DNA of 64,000 bases from Steromphala cineraria. Taxonomy: Eukaryota; Mollusca; Gastropoda; Trochida; Trochidae. The stretch covers positions 43,428,468 to 43,492,467 of the forward strand of contig OU744735.1 of NCBI GenBank assembly GCA_916613615.1, read 5' to 3'. A model generated the notes under the pieces. It did no database searches and was not told where the DNA came from. It saw only the letters and a program-made list of their open reading frames with translations. Shown here piece after piece: positions 24,401-36,400 of the stretch. A program made the translations under genes and the position numbers. Within the stretch, counting starts at the first letter, position 1, and every line of letters begins with the position of its first letter.

Positions 24401-27400
24401 TGTCAATATCGTTGAGACCGAACCAAACATCGGCAGGGTTGTCACGGAGATATATCTCCACATTGTCCTGGAATACACAATGTTGAAAGATTCTGAAATT
24501 TCAAATGCTGAAACCTTGACTCTTTTCTAATGCTTACAGAAGTGGCAACAGTGTCCCATTGTCAACATAAACATGAAACAATTTTATTGACAAAGCAATC
24601 TCAATCATAAGGCTTAGCAATTGTCACTCTCAACATTTTGATTCATCAAAATCTCAACAATGATAAACAGACGGATAACAGGTGGCTTTCATTCTTTAGT
24701 TCTCTTGTTGAACGTGACACACCTAGAAACCCCCTATCATCTTTGACTGTCAAGATCTTCAAGATGCAAGAACATTTTTTACACAAGCACTACCCTGTCT
24801 GAACTTCTGACAAATCAAAACAACTCATGGAAAAATTGTGGACCTATTCAGAGAGGGAAAAGAAGATACGTGCCAGAGCAAAAACTAGCTGATGCACGAA
24901 CCAAGTCAATAATGATAATATAAATACTACGAGATGTAATGATGGCTAACAAGACGATTCAACATGTCCTGCTAAGCAGGTGGCTCTCATTATTTACTTC
25001 TCTTGTTGAACATGACACACATAACTAGATACTCTGAGATGTAATGCAAGCTAACAAGAGGGTTCAACATGTCCTGCTTGACAGGTGGCTCTCATTCCTT
25101 TTTTCCTTAAACATACCATACCTGGATACTCTGAGAGGTGATGGTTGCTAGATTTGCCCCCAGTTTAACACAATCCCGCTGAGCCCCAGTGAATGTCTCC
25201 GCAGTGTCCGTGATCTGATAACACCTGTTGTTTATCTTCGCTCCAGAGTCGTTTTCTCCACAGGTAGGTAATGCAGATGGTACAGCTGTGGAATCAAGGA
25301 ATGTGAAGTTAACATTAGATGTCTCCAAAGCCCTTTTGAAAAAAATTAACAGTTGAAGAAGAAAGTAAGTATACCTATTCCTGTGGAGTAGACGTGTTTC
25401 TGTGAGCCTCGTCACTTGAGGAATACAGTAAGCAAAACCTATTCATGTAGAGTGTATAGCGTTTCTGTGAGACTCCCAAACAATTGAATACAGTTGAACA
25501 AAATAGTAAGTATACCTATTAAGATGTAGATGTCTTTCTGCGAGACTCCAAAACATTTGAATACAGTTGTAGAAGAAAGTAAGTATACCTATTCCTGTGG
25601 AGTAGATGTGTTTCTGCAAGACTCCCCACAAAATTGATAGCAGTTGCAGAATAAGTAATTATACCTATTCCTGTTGAGTGTTAGTTTTTGTGTGATACCC
25701 CAAAAACATTTGAATACAGTTGAAGAATAAAGTAAGTTTACCTATTCCCGTGGAGTAGACAGTGTTTCTGCGCGACTCCCCGCACTTCTTGCCATCTTGA
25801 CCAGGACAGTCCTTGGTACATTCCCCTTCCGCTTCTCCCAGGGCTCCATAATAGTTCCCACAGCTACAGTATCGGCCATTGTTCATCCCAGCATATGCAT
25901 AGTTTCTTTGGTAGCACCTGGATAGCATATTGTCAACCAACTCGTTGAAATAAATATTGCCAGGGGTTGATAGATGTGTATATGTGAACAAACTTTTTAC
26001 CAGTATCTTAGTACTTCCGACAAATATGCATACTTATAATGAAATGGATAACTATTGGTTAGAGAATATTATACATAGTTTACAATAAGAAATTCATAAG
26101 ATGTTCTTTTTTACCTACACATATTATTGTTTCAAAGAAAAATTGGCTGTCTAGAATCTCCATGGAATAATCACTGTTAATCAGGTGCTTGAAATTAATA
26201 ATCACCAAGCCACAATAACAGATAGTAGTAATGTAGTAGCAGTAATGCCAACATTATTCACCGTAGGTCATTTCCATTGTCCAAATGCGAAATATTCAAT
26301 AATCAAATAAATGCATCTAGGTTTCGTAAAAATAGCATTCATTCATACTTGAATACAACACGTTAGAATCTACACCTGACCTAGTTACGCAAGCGTTGAC
26401 GGTAAGTGAGCTAGAAAGTTCGACCATGCTGTGTGGTAGATCCATGTAAAGAGGGTTATCGTGGTAACAGCCCTTCTCGCTCGAACCTGAAACAGTCAAT
26501 ATAAATATATTTGTACTATTACAAAACTACATTTCACCTCTACCAAGATTAATGCTCATTCATTAACTAAATTAAGAAATAACTACTTGATTGATAGAAG
26601 AGGAGCATATTTACAAATAATTCATAATAAAAGTTATCAGTTATGACAACATTTTGTCTTAGTAATGCAATCCACGATCGTAGCTTCAATGATTGGCTTC
26701 ATTTCACAATGTTTTTCTTTTTTGAGCGATACACTTTATTCTTTGTCAAATTGTTAAATCTTGAATAACTGAAATGTTAACTTCACAAACATATTTGAAA
26801 TTAGTGTGACATTATCATGTAAAAATCGTTTCAATTTTTAACAGGAAAGTCCTCCTGAATTTCGTTTCCACAAAAAATACCCCGCTTGAATAGTCCCTTT
26901 AATGATAAACTCACTGGTAGAAGGTTCACTGCTAGGGCAGGTTGGTGTGACGGCTGCCGCTGTGTACTTGGGAGGTATTGCCGGGGCTCCGTATCCCTGG
27001 ATTAAGCCACACAGACATTCAAATAGAGCCTTGGCTCTGTAGCTCATCGGGTATACACGTCAGAGGTTTGGCACACAGATAATAAGACACTGCTGTTGTT
27101 TCTTTTATGGGCTTGACTTTTTAATTTATACTCTAAAACCCATCCTGCTGCATCAGCGTATATGTTGTAGCATAAGGCAGAGACATATACGCTAATGTAG
27201 CAGGATGTCTAAAATCCTGATTGGTTAAGTTATATTACACAACAAATTATTATCATTGAACTTTGCTTTCTTAAAAGGAATTACAAATATTTCTAAAAAG
27301 ACGAGAGAGACGTCTTTAGCTCTCATACAGATGTAGACAATTTTACTCAAAGATCTTCCCCTAGTCTGTCCAACAGCCACTGAAACAACTATCTTTATCG

Positions 27401-30400
27401 CCCCATGCAAGTCTATGTTATTGTAACAATTCTAGATCACCGCAGTTTCAGGTCTGAAAATGAACAGCTTCAGTGGGCTCCTTTTTAACTATAATAGTAA
27501 ATAGCTGTTTTTTGTATTTTCATTTCAGAGACTAAAATTTAGTCTTATTTGCCCCTTGAAAGCAATGATGGTCTTGGTAGCAATTACAGCAACTACAAAT
27601 ATGAAAGCTCCCATACATTCCACTAATTCAATACATGCCTATCAGGAATTGTCCTCCACAATTAAAGAGACACAGAGTATGTTGATGGATCACATATGTC
27701 AAATTTTGAAATCGATGTTATTACATCGGGAACCACTAACTGTTACTGAAAATAACAAGTTAAAGGTCAATCAGTACATTAGAGCGAAAATACGGCCATT
27801 CAAAGTCGGCATTTTGATCGAAAACCGGACAATGTGGCTCGAGTGGCGCGCGCAAATTCGCCAAACGTAATTTTGAAACCTTGTCATAAGCTGACAGGAA
27901 TATATATTCGATTCGATGGTGTTTATTAGGTATTGTAATTAATAGGTAGATTAATTGGATGCATAATTTCTAATATGAAACGTATTTGAGATCTTTTCTT
28001 GTTTTTACCATAAAATCAAGCATTTTAGAGATATTATGCATAAATGGATATATTTGCAAGTCAAGTGATGAGATATGAACTTCAATCAGCATATTAGATA
28101 TTTTGTAGCTTATCAAAACCAAATAAAATTTTAAGATAGATACTCTGTGTCACTTTAACAGCTTTAGATCTGGCTCCTGAGCACAAATACACAAACCAGG
28201 AATAGTGTGACCATTATAAAGATAATGTCTTTTCTTGACTCATTTCAAGTTTATCTCATTCAGTGAAGTAGAAAGTTAATATTTTTAAGAGTGTAGGAGC
28301 CACTCGAGAACATTTAATTTTTCTATCTCACATGATAAGAAGTGACAGATACTCTGTTTATTCATTGTTCTTTCGTAATTACACTGAAATTGAACAAAAG
28401 CATTTTCTATTATAATCATCATATTTACTAAGTTTTGAACCCCTAGTTCATACTCACCACTCCTGACCCTGTTTTGCATGTTGGAATTGTAGGTATAGTT
28501 GTAGTTGTCTGAAGTAATAAATTGATAAATCATCATTATCACATCATCATCATCACCATTGTTTCTATTTCATTATCCATTGAGTTATTTGAATGAGGTT
28601 GCAGGAGCATATTCTCATTGATAATATAAACTGAATGAAGCTGCAGTAAAATTTTCACATTGATAATATAAACTGAATGAAGTTGCAGTAAAATGTTCTC
28701 ATTGATAATATAAACTGAATGAATTTGCTGAAAAATGTTCTGATTGATAATATAAACTGAATGAAGTTGCAGTAAAATACTCACACTGATGATATAAACT
28801 GAATGAAATTGCAGTAAAATGTCACATTAAGAACTGAAATTATTCAATATATTTGTAAATGATTTTACAATGATATCCTGAAGTTATTGATTTGCAGTTT
28901 GAGTTTAAAAACTTTTTCAAACATCATAAAATCCTTACATCCGCAGTTTTGTTATAGGTCCCGTCGCCATAAGCATCGTCATAGCAGTCGATTGGTGTTG
29001 TTGAACCGGTTCGTTTTATTGTCATTTTCAAACATTCCCGGCCTGGACATTTCTCTTTATTTATTTCATCAAGCTGACCAATGCCATGAACGAAAAGAAG
29101 ACTGCAATGGAATAGAATCAACAAATAAAATATTTAGGAAATAAACGATGAGAGGAAGAAGGATACACAAATGCATACTATTTATTCCCATTCATGTATG
29201 AAATTTCAATATATCAGACTTATAACCCAGAAGGCAGTGGGAAGCTAGAATGAAAGAATGAACAAACAAATAAAACAAATCATTTTGAACAGAAGCAAAT
29301 GAAATAAATTTTTCTTGTCTCCTCTCTCATAATGCCTTGATTAACAAAAATTTGACATGAAATGATAAATTATATGTGGATGAATGAGAATATAAAAAAA
29401 TTATAACAGTCTGACATTAGTTGTTTTTGCTCTAAGTTTATATGTGTAATTGAAAATATATGTTTGAATAGTGACAAAAATTAATGAATTTAATATGCAA
29501 TTATGAGGATATTAACCAGTCTAAGTAAAACTACCCTCAATATTATTCGTTTCACTCCTGTACTGAGCTGATCTTTCTGCGACCTATGACCCTCAAACGT
29601 TATACTTGCGAAGGCAGACTATTGTGGCCTGGTAAGCTGAGTTCTGATTGGTCAATTCGATACTTGGGCTGACGCGACCCTCTACTAGGCCTTTTTAGAC
29701 TCAGTATAGGAGTGAAACGGATCATATTGAGTCTAGGTTTACTTAGACTGGATATTAACCTACCCCCTGCTCTTGTCCCAGAAGTATGCTCTGCCAGTTG
29801 TGTCTGCATCTAGGTCCTCAATACTGCTCTTTTCAATTGCCGGGTTTTGTCCGTTTATTCTGGGCAGTCTGCCAGTAATAGTGAAGACTGAATCTTTCGG
29901 GAAACACAAACCAAGTCGTACATAGTCGTATCTGAAACAAGGTTAATGCAATGTTATCATTGGATGTTTCAAGAGGCATATAATATTATATAAAAACAGA
30001 AGATTTCAAATGGTCAGAAAGGAAGAGCAGAAAAAATTGAACTGATATCAAATCCTGTGTATTTGTTCAGGGATTAGGCATTACCTTTATTGAAATGTCT
30101 TATCTCTATTTTCATGTGAATGTGTGCAGAGGAAAGTGACAATTGAGAGCAATGGTTCAGTTAAACAAAATCTAATAACTCTCATTCTGTAGGGTTGATT
30201 TGATGAGATTGCATGAAAAACTAAGCTGGGTTTACTGCCACACATTTACTCAAGAGTGTGTTATACCCACAGGGGTAAGCTTAACCCCGCGAGCAAATGA
30301 TAGAAATTGCAATGTGTTAATATGATGAAATTTCAATACCAAATGGCTAAATTTTCTCTCCAAATATTGGTTAATTTTGGTAAACAAAATACCAGAGTCC

Positions 30401-33400
30401 AAAGAAAACTTAAATAATTTATGTGTATTTCATTTATTTGCAAAAAATACCTTTTTGAGTAAAAAGATAGGATTATCTCAAAATGAAAGTCAAAAAAACA
30501 ATTATATGTTTTTACATGATATTGGTCCAAAAACATGCTTGTATAGCAAATCTTAGAACTGGTGACGGCTCCAGGAATCTTCTTTTTTGATAAGTTTAAC
30601 ATTCAGCCAAATGTTCGAAATATGTTTTAGTTCCTACAAGCCAGCATGACCTTTGGTTTGAAAAATTAACCTTAGTCCTCCTAACCAATATGAAGACTGT
30701 AAGTATCTCCAAATCTAACAAGCCTACCTGGCTTGCTGACCTCTTCTAAATATGAATGTGACCAGCAATTGGCAGGCTGGTAGGCACTATTTGAACACTG
30801 CTACAGACTTTAAAGTACTACTTTTTAAAGGGGTAGTAGCACGTTTTTAGGGGGAATATAAGGTGATGTCAAGAAAATGAAAATTAAGGGTTCCAATTGA
30901 AAGACAATGTATTTAAACAAAATGGAGCAGTAATAATTCAAATATATAATATAAAGTTTAACCATGCGATTCCCTTTTCTTACACAAAATTAATTAAAGG
31001 TGTTCACACAAAGTGTGTACTGATTCGTATCAGGTTGTTCCTGTATTGCAGTAAGTATATATACGTATATCAATAATACCACGCATCCCTATTATCAACA
31101 CAGTAATGATTATTTGATAAGTGTTGATTACCTACCTATGTAAGTTCTCGTATGTAATGCTCATTTCCTTAGGAGCACTCCCATTGAAATAAACAGTGTA
31201 GGAGTAGTTCTTCAGAACAAGGTAGTTGTCTTTTCGAATACCTGTATCAAGAAACAAAAGTAGTTTATTTACATTCTTAAAGATTTTGTTCAAACCTAAT
31301 AAATTTTTTATCTCCAAGTGTTGTTTTCACCAACAAATGTTATCAAACAAAATTTTGAAAAAGTCTTTAGCCATATGGATATCATAAATTGTCTGTCAAT
31401 GCAAAAGGAATTGAAATTGGCAAGTGTGTACCAAAACTATAATGACATAACACAATGAAATTGTTTAGACGATTGGTTCTTCTTTTAAATGGCTAAAAAG
31501 CATCTTTCAATTAAAGATGCTGTATCATACTTGCAATATTTTTAAAAGTATGTTTAATGTATTCGTTGTATTTTTAGAAAAATTTAGTGACCAACCTAGG
31601 GAAAATTGGACCAAAATACATTAAATATGAGATAAATTACCAAAATTACGGAAACGGCAGCCAACATAAAGGCGAATCGAGTGTGGCCATCTCACAACTT
31701 CCGGTCTCTTAATATACGCTTGAAAACCGTCTTTGTCGCGCACGACTAGATTTTCTTTTCTTTTTCTCCGAATAAGGTATTCGTTGCTGCCAAATTTGAT
31801 ACCCATCGAACGCAAATACGCTAGTTGTGACACGGTGTAAATCCTACACGCGTAATGATTACGTCACCGAAAGCGGGTTCGTTAAATGCAATGCCCTTTT
31901 TTACAAAGCGTACTGTGCTTTGGGCGTCGAAATAAGTATGTTATTGTTGATTGAACAATATAAATATGATATCAAAATTTCTACGAAAGATTTTTCTACA
32001 AAGTGATGTATTTCTTTTCTCAATAGCTAAATTTCAGCTTGAACCGCATGCAAGTATGAAACAGCATCTTCAACACCTTTTGTCTTCAATTGAGGAATTG
32101 TTCATTCAATTTAAACTTTTATATTATCTGTTGGCAAGTTTGAACTGGATATAAAAAGTGAATTACCACTCAGACTGAGAATATCTTCTGGTCTGTCATC
32201 TCTTCGTAAACTGATGGCGTAATTAGAATCTCTTGATTTAAAAACTCCATTTTCTCCCTCAAATAGTGCCTAGCAGGAAATAAAAGACATTCATGGTTTG
32301 CCATCAATAGCATTTTATCTATCTACCCAATGGTCATCACACTTGCATTATTGCGCCAATAGTCAATATTGTTTAAAAAATGCGCCAAAAGTCATTATTC
32401 TTATTCATTATTCATGGTATTGAAACTTCACAGCCACAAGCAGACCTACCCTAGCCTATTCATGGTATTGAAACTTCACAGCCACATGCAGACCTACCCT
32501 AGCGTATTCATGGTATTGAAACTTCACAGCCACATGCAGACCTACCCTAGCGTATTCATGGTATTGAAACTTCACAGCCACAAGCAGACTTACCCTAGCG
32601 TATTCATGGTATTGAAACTTCACAACCACAAGCAGACCTACCCTAGCGTATTCATGGTATTGAAACTTCACAGCCACAAGCAGACCTACCCTAGCCTATT
32701 CATGGTATTGAAACTTCACAGCCACAAGCAGACCTACCCTAGCGTATTCATGGTATTGAAACTTCACAGCCACAAGCAGACCTACCCTAGCGTATTCATG
32801 GTATTGAAACTTCACAACCACAAGCAGACCTACCCTAGCGTATTCATGGTATTGAAACTTCACAACCACAAGCAGACCTACCCTAGCGTATTCATGGTAT
32901 TGAAACTTCACAACCACAAGCAGACCTACCCTAGCGTATTCATGGTATTGAAACTTCACAACCACAAGCAGACCTACCCTAGCGTATTCATGGTATTGAA
33001 ACTTCACAGCCACAAGCAGACCTACCCTAGCGTATTCATGGTATTGAAACTTCACAGCCACAAGCAGACCTACCCTAGCGTATTCATGGTATTGAAACTT
33101 CACAACCACAAGCAGACCTACCCTAGCGTATTCATGGTATTGAAACTTCACAACCACAAGCAGACCTACCCTAGCGTATTCATGGTATTGAAACTTCACA
33201 GCCACAAGCAGACCTACCCTAGCGTATTCATGGTATTGAAACTTCACAACCACAAGCAGACCTACCCTAGCGTATTCATGGTATTGAAACTTCACAGCCA
33301 CAAGCAGACCTACCCTAGCGTATTCATGGTATTGAAACTTCACAGCCACAAGCAGACCTACCCTAGCGTATTCATGGTATTGAAACTTCACAGCCACAAG

Positions 33401-36400
33401 CAGACCTACCCTAGCGTATTCATGGTATTGAAACTTCACAGCCACAAGCAGACCTACCCTAGCGTATTCATGGTATTGAAACTTCACAACCACAAGCAGA
33501 CCTACCCTAGCCAATTCATGGTATTGAAACTTCACAACCACAAGCAGACCTACCCTAGCCAATTCATGGTATTGAAACTTCAGAACCACAAGCAGACCTA
33601 CCCTAGCGTATTCATGTGGACAGACGGTGAGATTTCCCCAGCTCTCTCGACGAAGGCATCGGTCAGTCGTGAAGAATCGGTGGTTCTGGACAATCTGACT
33701 TCCTGCGGTTCCAGTCACGCTGCCGTCGTAGTCACGGAAACTGGCCTGGTTGTTGCCGTCTGTTGTACCCCATTCCCCAACTGAAGCGTTGCCTTGGAAC
33801 ACCCAGTTGGTAGTAAACTGTATCATGGATAAAGTTGACACAAATTTTTATATGAACACAGCTTTTAAAGGGGCAGTAGCACGTTTTTTGATAATTTTAT
33901 ATTTTGATAATTTTACTTATAATTGTAAGTTAATGCTAAATGTAATATATTGACAGTGCACACAAGCCAATCACCCATAGTCAGAGGACAAAGTATGAGG
34001 ATTCACATAAAATCCATTGGCGGCCATTTTTTTTGAACACCTTTAATTCATGTTGTGTAAGAAAAAGGAGTCGCATGACTAAACTTTACGCTATATAGTT
34101 GAATTATTACTGCTTCATCTAGTTTAAATACATTGTCTTTCAAATGGAACCATTTATTTTCATTTTCCTGACATCACCTTATATTCCCCATAAAAATGTG
34201 CTACTGCCCCTTTAAAGCCAGAAAAATATTTCATATCAAGCACCAAACATGGAAGACTTACAGAATCACAGAAGCCGAAGGTGATATTCTTCAGTCCACT
34301 GTTTGGCGCCGATGGGTAGGTGGCTTCTCTCTTGAAGCTTACAGCTCCTGCTACTCTCGTGATGTCGTCGGACCATTTGTGCTCAAACTTGTCGAAGAAG
34401 GAATTGGTTAGATACACCGGACCCTGGTAGAATTCAAAACCTTGCAGGGCTTCTCCACTGGAAGTCAACAAGACCTCGATTTGAATAAAAATTTCTGGAA
34501 TTTGTTCAGTACACAAGAGTGTCTATAGAAAAACTTGCTTTATTCATAATTATTATATTACTCAGTGCTATTTGTAAGGCACCTGAGTGGCGGGTCCTGG
34601 ATTTTTGAAAGGGAGGGGTTCGGATTCAGAAATTGTAATCAATTGGAGGGGGAAATGGGGGTTTGGGGTGGGGTGTATAGTTATATAACATTATTTTTAT
34701 TGACTTACTTATATATAACTGATTTTAAAAAGGGGGGGGGGGGGGGGGGGGGAGGATCCGCCACTGGTCAGGATAAACTCCTAGTCATAGGATTAAGCCC
34801 CTAATCAATAGGTCAAGTCAACCCTGCAGTCAGATAAAAGTTCTTCAATCTCCTTATTTATGATATTAATGGTCCTTTGATTCATCATATATACTTACGC
34901 ATCATTAAAAGCCATTGATCGATTAAAAGGTTCTTGTGGCTTCCCTACATTAGCCGTCTCGCCGATAAAGAGGGAGTTTTTAATGTGAACAAACGTTGGA
35001 ATCGGATCTGAGCGAGCAGAAGCAATACTCCTCGGGGCATCTGCAATCCTGAAATAATCAGATCATGGAAACATTATTTGTCATTAAAAGCACAATCTCA
35101 GGAAAAATGTTTTGAATTTCAAGACAAACTATCTGAAAGAATAAAGGGCATTTTATAAACAATGTACAAAGTACAGTTAAGCTTTGCAAATATATTTTCC
35201 TACTGCAAATGATTAAAAGGAGTTCACACGAAAATGGTCACAAAAAGCTTTATCATGCTGCTTGATGCCTCATTTCTTCAAACACTTTGGAAAATATGGT
35301 AGTGTAATCAGATGTATGGCCTAATGAAGACAATAGGATTTGCAGAAACGAAATATTAATTAGGGAGAATTTGAAGAAATAAAAGTTACAAAAAAATAGA
35401 GCCATTGGCTCTGTAGCTCTTCAGCCTTCACATTAAAATTTGCTTCAGGGTTACGTGGTCAATGTAGTTTCCCCTCTTAAGGGATCACAGGGTCACCAAA
35501 TGTTCATTTTAGAATCTCAATTACCTAAGGGATCAACCTTAAATTGATAAAAAAAGCTACCACATCTGCAATTGATAATTAAGGGTATAGAATCCAAAAG
35601 TTCACCAAGCCCTTTGTAAGGGCCAAAGGGTCAGCAAAACTATAATCCTCACAAGGTGTCTGTACACAAGATTTAAGTTTTCTGGAGAAGAAGATAAAAA
35701 TATGTTTATGGGCATGGCCCCTGAGGACGCTGGACACCATGCCATGCCATAAGCCAATCCCACCTTAAAGGCCAGATGAGCGAAATTCACTGTTATATGC
35801 ACTGTTGATGTCCTTTAATTTACTTACTTTACTTTTATATATATATATAATCTTGTTTACAAATAAACTTACGTAAAGTGGTCCATAACCAAACTTCCAG
35901 ATTTTGTCCATACATTCTGATTCCTGTTTTTGAATGCCCTGAAGCTGAAAGCAAACGTTAGTTATGTTGAATACATGACCATTGGACACTATAAAATGAA
36001 ATCAAGAAATACAATGATTTTTTCGCATACAAATCAATTTCAAGGCTAACTGGTATAGTAAAGTGACAATATAACAGTTTGAATCATTATTTAAGAATTG
36101 ACTTAAAAATTTATTAAGTTCATGGAGGGATAAACTATAAAAACTCTGTACAAACTGTGCAAATCCACAACACGGATAGCAAATGCCATTTGTTTATTTC
36201 TTATTCAAAACTGGACAACTACTGGCACCTATGAATCAAACAAAATTCAGGTAATTTATGGAAAGGGGGTAGGTTAACTTTTAAAGGGACCATTCGAGCA
36301 GAGTATTTTTTTTGGAAAATGTTTTGACAGAAAATAAAGTGTATCGCTCAAAAAACAAAAACATTGTGAAATGGAGCCAATAAGTTAAAATCGTGAATGC

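Noticed and set aside
27556..27870. 104-codon ORF
   Set aside because: Crosses from intron into the dispersed 430-bp element; the corresponding copy at 9.5-9.9 kb is not open.
32369..33784. 471-codon plus-strand repeat ORF (FMVLKLHSHKQTYPSV)
   Set aside because: It is the antisense of the donor-seeded 48-bp array; the real exon and splice sites are on the minus strand.
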